A stretch of 64,000 bases of DNA from Agrobacterium tumefaciens (GTDB lineage Bacteria > Pseudomonadota > Alphaproteobacteria > Rhizobiales > Rhizobiaceae): contig JAGIAH010000002.1 of NCBI GenBank assembly GCA_017744915.1, positions 124,001 to 188,000 on the forward strand, written 5' to 3'. The notes under the pieces are model-generated. The model was not told the origin of the DNA, made no database searches, and saw only the letters and a program-made list of their open reading frames with translations. Of the stretch, positions 33,673 through 41,869 are shown one piece after another; the stretch's first letter is position 1, and each line of letters begins with the position of its first letter. A program made the translations under genes and the position numbers.

Positions 33673-34309
33673 AGCGGCGCTGAAACTGGAGATATTTTAC
33701 GGGATTTCTTCGCCATGGGCCTATTTCGGCGCACCACGAGCCATCGAAGTCGCCCGCACACATGGCGCCGCAATCGTGCTGCGGCCCATCCGCATCATCG
33801 AGGCTAATGGCGGAATTCCGCTACGCAGCCGCCCGGATGCCCGGCAGAGCTATCACGCCGTGGAGCTGGACCGGTGGCGTCGATATCTCGACATGCCGCT
33901 CAACCTGACGCCGAAATTTTATCCCTGCGCCACCATCGAACGCGCTGCCCAGCTTATCATCGCTGCGCAGAAGGCCGGGCTCGATGCGATCAGCCTGTCC
34001 TTCGCCATCCAGCGCGCCTTGTGGAGCGAAGAGCGTGACATTGCCGATCTCGAGACGCTCCGCGCCATCGCGCAGGCGGTTCTCGGCTCGGAAGGTGCGG
34101 CCCTCGTGCGCGATCCGCAACGGCAAGACATCGTGGCGGAATGGCAGGGAAATCTCGCCGAAGCCGAACGTCTCGGCATTTTCGGCACGCCGACCTATGT
34201 GGTGAATGGCGAGCTTTTCTGGGGGCAGGACCGTCTGGAATTCGTGAGCCGCGCGCTCGCTACCCTGAAACATCAAATTTCATCATCCGCAGTGAGGACA
34301 TCCGCATGA
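33665..34309 (+). CDS. 2-Hydroxychromene-2-carboxylate isomerase-like protein (DsbA/GST-kappa fold), copy 2
   Basis: A 214-residue thioredoxin-fold protein. It begins KLEIFYGISSPWAYFGAPRAIE, with serine in the catalytic position, then has IRIIEANGGIPLRSRPDARQSYHAVELDRWRRYL near 40-73. The cis-proline loop GIFGTPTYVVNGELFWGQDRLEF lies near 170-193. The ATG at 33665 has AAGGAG 7 bases upstream; the two earlier starts do not. It overlaps the FMO-like stop by 8 bases and the dipeptidase start by 4. It is a diverged paralogue of 24192-24794. Glutathione-dependent isomerisation or a thiol-transfer step is inferred from the fold. Confidence 0.85.
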   Translation: MAEAALKLEIFYGISSPWAYFGAPRAIEVARTHGAAIVLRPIRIIEANGGIPLRSRPDARQSYHAVELDRWRRYLDMPLNLTPKFYPCATIERAAQLIIAAQKAGLDAISLSFAIQRALWSEERDIADLETLRAIAQAVLGSEGAALVRDPQRQDIVAEWQGNLAEAERLGIFGTPTYVVNGELFWGQDRLEFVSRALATLKHQISSSAVRTSA

Positions 34310-35307
34310 CCGATGCCGCAAAACTTCACAATGAGGCTATCGTCATCGACGGTCTGCAGACCTGCCAGTGGAGCAGGTCCATATTCGAGGACATGCGCGC
34401 CGGCGGCCTCACCGCCGTCAATGTCTCCAGCGTGATCTGGGAAAATTTCCGCGAGGGCATCGGTTATGTCAGCGAATGGAAGCGTTTCCTGCGGGAAAAC
34501 GACGACCTTATCCGCCCGGTGCGTACGGTTGCCGATATTCACGCGGCCAAGGCCGAGAACAGGACCGGCATCATCATCGGCTGGCAGAACACTTCGCCGC
34601 TCGAGGACAAGCTGGATTATGTCGAAATCTTCAAGGATCTCGGCGTCGGCATCATGCAGCTGACCTACAATACCCAGAACTATTCCGGTGCCGGGTATCT
34701 GGAAGAAAATGACAGCGGCCTGACAGGCTTCGGCCGCGAGGTGCTGGCGGAGATGAACCGTGTCGGCGTTCTCTGCGATTTGAGCCATGTCGGCGACAAA
34801 ACCACGGCGGATGTCATCGCCCGCTCGCAAGGGCCGGTCTGCATTTCGCATGTGCTGCCACGGGCGCTGCGCGACGTTAAGCGCAACAAGCCGGATGAAC
34901 TGTTCAAGGCCTGCGCGGAAAAGGGCGGCATCATCGGCATCAGCCTTTTTGCGCCGGGCCTTGCCGCCGGAAACGACGCTACGGTCGAGGATTATCTCGA
35001 TGCCATGGCCTATGTCATCGATCTCGTCGGCGAAGATCATGTCGGCATCGGCACGGATTTTTCGCAGGAGCGGCCGCGCCCCGGCCCCTGGCAGCTCTGG
35101 GCCAACCGTGACAAGGGCACGGCCCGCACGCTGACGGAATTTGCGACCGTCAAGATTTCCAAGCCGAAGGGCATCGAGCGCATCGGCGAGGTTCCCAACA
35201 TCACCGCCCGCATGCTGGCGCGCGGCTGGAGCGAAACGCTCGTCCTCAAACTTCTCGGCCAGAACTGGCTGCGCGTGCTGGACGCCGCCTGGCGGCCGGC
35301 AAACTGA
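34306..35307 (+). CDS. Membrane dipeptidase-like protein (peptidase M19) lacking some metal ligands
   Basis: A 333-residue TIM-barrel amidohydrolase of the renal dipeptidase family. The second-site features are present: LCDLSHVGDKT near residue 160, PVCISHVLPRAL near 180 and DHVGIGTDFSQERP near 245. The first-site motif DGHND of typical members is replaced by DGLQTCQW near 16-23, and the bridging glutamate segment (EGGH) reads IIGWQNTSP near 90. It may therefore bind one metal or hydrolyse something other than dipeptides, for example a lactam or amide. The ATG overlaps the previous gene by 4 bases. The next gene encodes the binding protein of an ABC importer, so it probably processes the imported compound. 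Confidence 0.85.
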   Translation: MTDAAKLHNEAIVIDGLQTCQWSRSIFEDMRAGGLTAVNVSSVIWENFREGIGYVSEWKRFLRENDDLIRPVRTVADIHAAKAENRTGIIIGWQNTSPLEDKLDYVEIFKDLGVGIMQLTYNTQNYSGAGYLEENDSGLTGFGREVLAEMNRVGVLCDLSHVGDKTTADVIARSQGPVCISHVLPRALRDVKRNKPDELFKACAEKGGIIGISLFAPGLAAGNDATVEDYLDAMAYVIDLVGEDHVGIGTDFSQERPRPGPWQLWANRDKGTARTLTEFATVKISKPKGIERIGEVPNITARMLARGWSETLVLKLLGQNWLRVLDAAWRPAN

Positions 35308-35337
35308 CAAGATCAAAAACAAACGGAGGCAACTGAA

Positions 35338-36411
35338 ATGAAAAATGCTCATCAGCGCCGCAAGGCCGCTTTCTTCGTCGGTATCGTTGCCGCCGGGATC
35401 GCATCGCTCTCGGGAACCGTCTTCGCACAGGATGCGACAAAGGGCACCGTCAACATCGTCGGTTTCTCCGGCGTCTTTGCGGATAACTATCAGAAATTCA
35501 TCATCGACGCCTTCAAGGCCAAACATCCCGGCATCGAGGTGAATTATCAGCAGAGCAAGAATTCGGCCGAAACGCTGGCGCTTCTCACCCTTCAGCGTGC
35601 CGAGCCGAAGGTCGACGTCGCCCTGATCGACGTTTCGGTGGCGATCAAGGCGAACAAGGAAGAGCTGTTCACCAAGCTTGATCCCGCCAAGGTGCCGAAC
35701 CTTGCCGAACAGCCGGAATGGGCGCGCATCGACGGTGACCGCGCCGTCGCCTTCTCGCAGGACAATCTGGCTATCCTCTATAATACCGACGCGGTGAAGG
35801 AGCCGCCGACAAGCTGGGCCGATCTTGCCGATCCGAAATACAAGGGAAAGATCGCCGCCAAGCTTTCCGATACGCGCGGCGTCATCCTGCTGCCGATCCT
35901 CACCAAGCTGAAGGGCGGGGACTACAAGACCTCCGTCGATCCGGCCATCGATTTCCTGAAGGAAGTTGCGCCGAGCGTCTCGACCTTCGAACCTGCGCCG
36001 GATTGTTATGCGGTGGTGCAGAGCGGCGAAGTTGATCTTTCCATCTGCTGGAACGGCCGCGCGCAATATCTGCACGACACGCAGGGCGGCAAGATCGGGA
36101 TCGCCCTGCCGAAGGAAGGCTCCATCGGTCAGACGAACACGATCGGTCTGGTCGAGGGTTCCGCCAACAAGGAGGCTGCCGAACTTTTCGTCAATTATGC
36201 GCTGAGCGCCGAGGCACAGGCGACCTTTGCCGAAAAGAGCTTCTACGGTCCGGTCAACAGCAAGGTTGCGCTCAGCGAACCGGTCGCCGCCCGCATCTAT
36301 GGTAGCAAGGAGGCCCAGGCCGCGCAGTCTTCTCTCGACTGGAACTTCGTGGCGGACAAATATTCGGCGTGGATACAGCGGATCAACCGCGAGGTCATCG
36401 CGGCGAATTGA
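35338..36411 (+). CDS. Spermidine/putrescine-type ABC transporter binding protein
   Basis: A 357-residue periplasmic binding protein of the PotD/family 1 type. The signal peptide spans about residues 1-31, ending at TVFAQD. The mature protein has GTVNIVGFSGVFADNYQKFIIDAFKAKHPGIEVNY at the N-terminus, LYNTDAVKEPPTSWADLADPKYKGKIA near 140-167 and WNGRAQYLHDTQGGKIGIALPKEG near 235-258. A good ACGGAGG site precedes the ATG, 30 bases after the dipeptidase-like gene. It delivers an amine-like or small charged ligand to the PotABC-type proteins downstream; the ligand is not a proven polyamine. Confidence 0.9.
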   Translation: MKNAHQRRKAAFFVGIVAAGIASLSGTVFAQDATKGTVNIVGFSGVFADNYQKFIIDAFKAKHPGIEVNYQQSKNSAETLALLTLQRAEPKVDVALIDVSVAIKANKEELFTKLDPAKVPNLAEQPEWARIDGDRAVAFSQDNLAILYNTDAVKEPPTSWADLADPKYKGKIAAKLSDTRGVILLPILTKLKGGDYKTSVDPAIDFLKEVAPSVSTFEPAPDCYAVVQSGEVDLSICWNGRAQYLHDTQGGKIGIALPKEGSIGQTNTIGLVEGSANKEAAELFVNYALSAEAQATFAEKSFYGPVNSKVALSEPVAARIYGSKEAQAAQSSLDWNFVADKYSAWIQRINREVIAAN

Positions 36412-36431
36412 GACAGGAAGCAGAGGACGCC

Positions 36432-37487
36432 ATGGCCGATCATCATGTCGAGATCGACAATCTCGTGAAGACCTATCCGGGCGCCCTCAAGCCCTCCGTG
36501 GATCACGTCAGCATTTCCCTGCCGCGCGGGGAAATGCTGGCGTTGCTGGGGCCTTCCGGCTGCGGCAAGACGACGATCCTGCGCATGATCGCCGGCCTCA
36601 TTCCGGTAACATCGGGTGAAATCCGGCTGGACGGTCGCGATATTTCTGCGACCCCGGTGCACAGGCGCAATATGGGCATGGTCTTTCAGGCCTATGCCCT
36701 GTTTCCGCATATGAATGTCGCCGAAAACATCGCCTTCGGGCTGGAAATGCGCGGCATCGCTAAGTCCGAGCGCAAGGAGCGGGTGGCGAAGGCGCTCGAT
36801 CTGGTCAAGCTTTCCGGTTTCGGCGAAAGGCGCGTCTCCCAGCTTTCCGGCGGCCAGCAGCAGCGGGCGGCGATTGCCCGCTCTCTCGTCATCGAACCCG
36901 CTCTGCTGCTGTTCGACGAGCCGCTCTCCAATCTCGATGCCAAGCTGCGTGATGAGATGCGCGATGAAATCCGCGATATCCAGAACCGCACCGGCGTCAC
37001 CAGTATTTTCGTGACGCATGATCAGGACGAGGCCCTGTCCATGGCCGACCGGCTCGCCGTCATGTCTGAAGGGCGGCTGGAGCAGATCGGCACGCCGCGC
37101 GAGATTTTCGACCGCCCAAAAACGGATTTTGTCGCCTCCTTCATTGGCGCCGGCTCGTTCCTTGCGGGCACCGTGGTCGCGCCGGGACGCGCCGAGATTC
37201 CCGGCCTCGGCTTCCTGCATTTCTCGGGCACTGTCCCGGTTGGCCAAAAAGCGCGGTTTCTGGTCCGCCCGCATCGCTTTCTCCTTGGCGATGGCGTCAA
37301 TGCTTTCTCCGGCATCGTCGAGCATGTCACCTATCGCGGGCAGATGCTGACGCTCGGTGTGCGCGCCGGCGATCATCGCCTTCAGGCCGATCTGCCCACC
37401 CATGCCGCCGCTTTGCCGGCGAAGGGGGAGCGCGTGACGTTATCAGTTGCGCCGGAGGATGTGACGCTGATCGGGGAGGCGGCCTGA
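36432..37487 (+). CDS. Spermidine/putrescine-type ABC transporter ATP-binding protein
   Basis: A 351-residue PotA-type ATPase. It has Walker A GPSGCGKTT near residue 39, Q-loop MVFQAYALFPHM near 82, signature LSGGQQQRA near 137, Walker [13 protein letters not shown] near 158 and the switch FVTHDQDEAL near 195. The TOBE domain follows (RFLVRPHRFLLGDG and on). The ATG at 36432 gives the usual short N-terminus; an earlier in-frame start overlaps the binding-protein gene. The last base of its stop is the first base of the next permease's ATG (TGATG). Confidence 0.94.
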   Translation: MADHHVEIDNLVKTYPGALKPSVDHVSISLPRGEMLALLGPSGCGKTTILRMIAGLIPVTSGEIRLDGRDISATPVHRRNMGMVFQAYALFPHMNVAENIAFGLEMRGIAKSERKERVAKALDLVKLSGFGERRVSQLSGGQQQRAAIARSLVIEPALLLFDEPLSNLDAKLRDEMRDEIRDIQNRTGVTSIFVTHDQDEALSMADRLAVMSEGRLEQIGTPREIFDRPKTDFVASFIGAGSFLAGTVVAPGRAEIPGLGFLHFSGTVPVGQKARFLVRPHRFLLGDGVNAFSGIVEHVTYRGQMLTLGVRAGDHRLQADLPTHAAALPAKGERVTLSVAPEDVTLIGEAA

Positions 37488-38362
37488 TGGCGGCGGCAAG
37501 CCATGCTTCCGGTGGCGGCACGTCGCATCGCGGCGTTTTGCTTCTCCTGCTTCTGCCGGGCCTCGTCGCACTGCTAACGACGTTTCTGTTGCCGCTCATC
37601 TGGTTGGTGCGCGCCTCCTTCGCATCCTCGTCCATGGCCGCCCTTCGCGGCGGCGACTGGACGCTCGAATCCTACAGAACCGTGCTGTTCGATCCGTTTT
37701 ACTGGAAGATTGCCTGGAACACGCTTTATCTCGGCGTGAATGTCGCCATTTTCGCGGTCGTTCTTTCCTATCCCATCGCGCTTTTTCTGGCCCGCACCCA
37801 AAGCCGATGGCGGGGGGTGCTGACGGCACTTGCCGTTGCGCCGCTTCTCACCTCCTCGGTGGTGCGCACCTATGGCTGGATGGTCATTCTGGGGGACAGG
37901 GGCGTCATCAACACGGCGCTGCAATCCTCCGGACTGACGGACGGCGTCATCCGGCTGACCAATAATTATTTCGGTGCAACCGTCGCGCTGATCGAAATCC
38001 TGATGCCCTACGCGATCCTTGCGATGCTGAGCGGTTTCGGCCGGCTGAACACGCAGCTGGAAGAAGCCGCCGCCATGCTGGGCGCAAACCGCCTGCGCGT
38101 CTTCACCCGCATCGTGCTGCCGCTTTCGCTGCCCGGCGTTCTCACCGCCGCACTTCTCGTCTTCGTGCTGGCGATTTCCTCTTTCGTCACGCCGCGCCTG
38201 ATGGGCGGCGGCCGCGTCTTCGTCATCGGCACGGAGGTTTATAACGAGGCGACGGTGACGCTGAACTGGCCACTGGCGGCGGCACTTTCGGTGCTTTTGC
38301 TCGTGCTATTTGGCAGCGTGATCGTGATTTACCAGCGCGCCATGCGCGCGCTTGAGACGTGA
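37487..38362 (+). CDS. Spermidine/putrescine-type ABC transporter permease, PotB type
   Basis: A 291-residue inner-membrane permease. It has an N-terminal helix GVLLLLLLPGLVALLTTFLLPLIWLVRASF, a periplasmic region with SYRTVLFDPFYWKIAWNTLYLG, a hydrophobic core, and the EAA-type loop QLEEAAAMLGANRLRVFTRIVLPLSLPG near 185-212. The start is fused with the ATPase stop in TGATG. With the next gene it forms the heterodimeric channel. It is in the operon of an FMO-like enzyme, an isomerase-like enzyme, a dipeptidase-like enzyme and an esterase. Confidence 0.93.
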   Translation: MAAASHASGGGTSHRGVLLLLLLPGLVALLTTFLLPLIWLVRASFASSSMAALRGGDWTLESYRTVLFDPFYWKIAWNTLYLGVNVAIFAVVLSYPIALFLARTQSRWRGVLTALAVAPLLTSSVVRTYGWMVILGDRGVINTALQSSGLTDGVIRLTNNYFGATVALIEILMPYAILAMLSGFGRLNTQLEEAAAMLGANRLRVFTRIVLPLSLPGVLTAALLVFVLAISSFVTPRLMGGGRVFVIGTEVYNEATVTLNWPLAAALSVLLLVLFGSVIVIYQRAMRALET

Positions 38363-38370
38363 GGCCGGCC

Positions 38371-39159
38371 ATGGACGCAAAATTCGGACGTCTCGCCCAC
38401 GCGCTTCTGCTGACACTGCTTTACCTGTTTCTTCTGGCGCCGATCATCGTTGTCCTGATCATTTCTTTCGATACGCGGCAATATCTGGCTTTTCCGCCGG
38501 AAAGCCTGTCCTTCGGCTCCTATGCCAAGGTTTTCGCCAATGCCAAATTCATCGGCGCCTTCTGGCGCAGCCTCGGCATCGGTCTGCTTGTCGGTTTCGT
38601 CTCTATCTTTGCCGGGCTGCTTTTGTCGCTGGCGCTGTCACGGCACGAATTCCGCGGCAAGGGCGCGATCAACTTCCTCATCCTCGCACCCTTCCTCGTG
38701 CCGCATATCGTGCTTGCCGTCGGCGTGATGCTGGTGCTCGGGCCGCTCGGCCTGCTCGACAGCTATACCGGCATTTTCCTCGCCCATCTCGGCATCACCA
38801 CGCCCTATACGGTGCGCACCATCACTATGAGCCTGATGGCGGTGGATCGCCGTATCGAGGAAGCAGCGCGCGTTCACGGCGCATCGCCCGCCATGGTCCT
38901 GTGGCGCATCACGCTGCCGCTGGTCAGGCCCGGCCTCATCGCCGGGGCTGTCATCGCCTTCCTGATTTCCTTCGATGAAGCGACGATCTCGCTCTTCATC
39001 GTTTCGGTCAAATCCTCGACCCTGCCGACGGAAATCTATCACTATCTGGAATACTCCACCGATCCGCAGATTGCCGCTCTCTCCGTCATCCTCATTCTAA
39101 TTTCGGTTATCGTCGTGGTGGCGGTCGAGCGGTTGATCGGGTTGCGCAAGGTGTTGTGA
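38371..39159 (+). CDS. Spermidine/putrescine-type ABC transporter permease, PotC type
   Basis: A 262-residue permease. The first helix is LLLTLLYLFLLAPIIVVLIISF, and the second block is SFGSYAKVFANAKFIGAFWRSLGIGLLVGFVSIFAGLLL. The EAA-type loop DRRIEEAARVHGASPAMVLWRITLPLVRPG lies near 155-183, and FDEATISLFI near 200 is a common PotC/FbpB segment. The ATG at 38371 has GAGG 7 bases upstream; a GTG four codons earlier overlaps the PotB-type stop. The esterase gene begins one base after this gene ends. Confidence 0.93.
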   Translation: MDAKFGRLAHALLLTLLYLFLLAPIIVVLIISFDTRQYLAFPPESLSFGSYAKVFANAKFIGAFWRSLGIGLLVGFVSIFAGLLLSLALSRHEFRGKGAINFLILAPFLVPHIVLAVGVMLVLGPLGLLDSYTGIFLAHLGITTPYTVRTITMSLMAVDRRIEEAARVHGASPAMVLWRITLPLVRPGLIAGAVIAFLISFDEATISLFIVSVKSSTLPTEIYHYLEYSTDPQIAALSVILILISVIVVVAVERLIGLRKVL

Positions 39160-39160
39160 C

Positions 39161-40669
39161 ATGACGATGGTAAAAATCGCGGCCGGTGCGCTGCAGGGTG
39201 TCAGGGAAAACGGAATTCACGCCTTTCTCGGTGTGCCCTATGCCGCGCCTGTCACGCCGGAACGCCGCTTCGAAGCTCCGCAGCCCGTCCTGCCATGGCA
39301 GGGCACGCGGGACGCCACCCGGCTTGGGCCCGTCTGCCCGCAAATTCCCACTTACGGTCCGGTAGGCACCGCCGCCACCTCGAAACTGGCCTTCGGCGAG
39401 GATTTCCTGACGCTCAATATCCGCACGCCGGATCCTGCTGGCCGGGCGCCGGTGCTCTTCTGGATCCATGGCGGTGGATATGCGGTCGGTTCTGCAAACG
39501 AGCCGGTGCTGCAAAGCGGTGCTTTCGCGGCAAGCGGCATCGTCGAAGTTACCGTCAATTATCGCCTCGGTGCACTCGGCTTCCTCCATGTCGAGGGAAA
39601 ACCCGATAATCGCGGTCTGCTCGATCTTGTGGCCGCGCTCGAATGGGTGCGCGACACTATTGCCGCCTTTGGTGGTGACCCTGAACGGGTGACCCTCGCG
39701 GGGCGCTCGGCAGGCGGCTTCGCGGTCGCGACGCTGATGGCCATGCCGCGTGCGCAGGGGCTTTTTCACCGGGCCATGCCGCAAAGCGGTGCAAGCACGG
39801 CGATCGCCTCGCAAGAGGATGCCGCCAAGCTTTCGCGCCGCTTTCGGGCGGCGGCGGAAACGGACGATGCGTCGCTTGCCGAGCTTCCCATGCAGAGGCT
39901 GCTCGAAATCCAGCGCGATCTCTGCAACCAGTCCTATGAGCAACATGATTTTGCCCGCGACGGGGCGGCCGCGATGCTCGGCGTGCCCTTTGTGCCTGTC
40001 GTCGACGGGGTGACCCTGCCCGAACATCCGGAAACTGCCGCGCAGGCAGGGCGCACCGCCGCCGTGCCGATGATGATCGGCTGCACGACCGGAGAATACG
40101 TCACCCATGCGACGGCGCAGCCGGAAATGGATTTCGCGCTCTGCGCAAAGCTGCTGCATGAGCGTGTTTTGCCCTGTGGCCACAGCGGTTCCGGCATTGT
40201 GGAGCGCTATCGCGCTGCCTTGCCAGGCCACAGCCCACGCGGCATCTGGCGCGCGGTTGCCGGAGATCTGGTCTTCCAGCTTCCAGCGATCCGTTTCGCC
40301 AAGCTGCATGCCCGTTTCAACCCGGTCTATAAATATCTCTACGGCTCTTTGGGTGCCAATGAACTGGGTGCGCCGCATGGGGCGGAAGTCGGTTCCGTCT
40401 GGTATCGCGATGGCTCAAACAGCCGCGACCTGCCGGAGAGGCAGCGCGTGCCGGATGCGGGCTTCGCAAGAGCGATCCATGATCTGTGGGCCTCATTCAT
40501 CACGGGCGTACGGCCGACCGCGCCGAACGGCACGTGGCCGCTTTATCATGACGAAAAGCCGATGGTTCTGCGGGCGGGGCCAACAGGGTTTGGTGTCACT
40601 CTCGATCCCTTCGACGGGCGCGAGGCGCTCTGGCTGCCGGCTGGTCATGAAGATCGTCGGCCGGTATAG
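39161..40669 (+). CDS. Type-B carboxylesterase
   Basis: A 502-residue alpha/beta hydrolase of the carboxylesterase/cholinesterase family, probably cytoplasmic as no signal peptide is visible. Landmarks are the N-terminal GVRENGIHAFLGVPYAAP, the EDFLTLNI segment near 82, the oxyanion-hole FWIHGGGYAVGS near 103 and the nucleophile in GRSAGGF near 186. The usual glutamate before that serine is arginine here. LGAPHGAEVGSVW near 405 probably carries the catalytic histidine. It starts one base after the PotC-type gene, so it is in the same operon and may hydrolyse an ester or amide in the imported compound. Confidence 0.88.
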   Translation: MTMVKIAAGALQGVRENGIHAFLGVPYAAPVTPERRFEAPQPVLPWQGTRDATRLGPVCPQIPTYGPVGTAATSKLAFGEDFLTLNIRTPDPAGRAPVLFWIHGGGYAVGSANEPVLQSGAFAASGIVEVTVNYRLGALGFLHVEGKPDNRGLLDLVAALEWVRDTIAAFGGDPERVTLAGRSAGGFAVATLMAMPRAQGLFHRAMPQSGASTAIASQEDAAKLSRRFRAAAETDDASLAELPMQRLLEIQRDLCNQSYEQHDFARDGAAAMLGVPFVPVVDGVTLPEHPETAAQAGRTAAVPMMIGCTTGEYVTHATAQPEMDFALCAKLLHERVLPCGHSGSGIVERYRAALPGHSPRGIWRAVAGDLVFQLPAIRFAKLHARFNPVYKYLYGSLGANELGAPHGAEVGSVWYRDGSNSRDLPERQRVPDAGFARAIHDLWASFITGVRPTAPNGTWPLYHDEKPMVLRAGPTGFGVTLDPFDGREALWLPAGHEDRRPV

Positions 40670-40718
40670 CGCTTGGTGGCGATGACGAAGAAACACAGGT
40701 CTCGGGGCGGAGTGGAAA

Positions 40719-41666
40719 ATGGTGTCTGACTATCTCGATACACGGCAACTCGAGGCTTTCGTGGCTGTGGTTTCGATCGGCAGCATTACGGGTGCAGCAA
40801 AAGCGCTGGGCAAATCCCAACCCGTCGTGACGCGCCTCATCCAGGACCTGGAGGGCGAAATCGGTTTTGCGCTGCTGCATCGCAACGGACCTCGCATCGC
40901 CCCCACCGAAAAGGGTGTCGCTTTTTTCGCCCAGGCGGAACTGTTCCTCGGTGGCCTCAGAACGATTAGCGAAAGCGCAAGGCGCATTCAAGGCGCGCGC
41001 CGTACGGCCATCGAGGTGGCGTCGATTCCGGCGATTGCGGCCAGCCTTTTGCCGAAGGCGCTTGCCGCCCTACCGGCCGACAGGTTTCCCGATCACGTGC
41101 ATCTGCAGAGCATTTCCTCGGAAAATGTCGTGCAGGCGGTGATGGCGGGGACGGCGGATCTGGGCGCCGTCAGTCTTCCGCTCGACAATCCCGGCATCGA
41201 CATCCACTGGCTGGGGGAGGTGCCATGCGTGGCCGTGGTTGCGGAGGATCACCCGTTGGCGCAAAAGGCGGTGATCTCCGCGGAAGACCTCGCCGGACAT
41301 CGGCTTATAGCGTCTGCAAATCCCTTCCGCCTTCGTATGCGGATCAACGACGTGCTTTCCAATCTCGGCGTCGACCTGTCCTCCGTGATCGACAGCAATG
41401 CGACCTATGTTTCCCTTTCGCTTGCGCGCATGGGGCTCGGCATCGCCATCGTCGAATCGATCACCCTCTGGGGCCTGCCGGTGGAGGGTGTCCGCGTTCT
41501 GCCTCTTTCATTCCACATACCGTTCCAGTGGGGCCTCGTCACGGCGGCCGGCCGGCCGGTCATCTTCGAGGTGGAGCAACTGGTGGCCACCGCAAGGCGA
41601 ATGGTGGCGGACATACCGCAAGCGGTGGTGTACGATAAAATATCGCAAATCCAATTATTTGATTGA
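40719..41666 (+). CDS. LysR-family transcriptional regulator
   Basis: A 315-residue regulator. The N-terminal helix-turn-helix reads LDTRQLEAFVAVVSIGSITGAAKALGKSQPVVTRLIQDLEGEIGFALLHRNG (residues 4-55). A linker helix and a periplasmic-binding-like effector domain follow, with VMAGTADLGAVSLP near 140 and LARMGLGIAIVESITLWGLP near 235-254. It lies 49 bases after the esterase in the same direction and is the only regulator in this operon. It is a candidate activator of the FMO/dipeptidase/ABC operon and possibly of the sulfur-island elements. No other gene of the operon is divergent from it, which is unusual for a LysR. Confidence 0.92.
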   Translation: MVSDYLDTRQLEAFVAVVSIGSITGAAKALGKSQPVVTRLIQDLEGEIGFALLHRNGPRIAPTEKGVAFFAQAELFLGGLRTISESARRIQGARRTAIEVASIPAIAASLLPKALAALPADRFPDHVHLQSISSENVVQAVMAGTADLGAVSLPLDNPGIDIHWLGEVPCVAVVAEDHPLAQKAVISAEDLAGHRLIASANPFRLRMRINDVLSNLGVDLSSVIDSNATYVSLSLARMGLGIAIVESITLWGLPVEGVRVLPLSFHIPFQWGLVTAAGRPVIFEVEQLVATARRMVADIPQAVVYDKISQIQLFD

Positions 41667-41869
41667 GTTTTCCCAGATGCGGGCGTTTCGATTGTTCGGC
41701 ATCTCTCGCCTCCCGCCTTGGGGGCAGTCCATCTGTTGAGCGAACTTTTGCAAGCGTTCGAAGCGCCTACACCTGTTCCAGTCCACTCATCGTGATCGCC
41801 CAACAAGCGCTATCCCATCAATCAGCAAGACGGCATCCGACGTCAGTCCCGGTCTGCTCGGGGCATGTT

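Noticed and set aside
34273-36075. A 600-codon minus-strand open frame
   Set aside because: It is wholly antisense to the dipeptidase-like and PotD-type genes, which have clear family motifs and ribosome sites. It is a GC-rich codon-bias shadow.
39107-40378. A 423-codon minus-strand open frame
   Set aside because: It is antisense to the carboxylesterase gene, which has intact catalytic motifs. Its translation is unstructured and basic.
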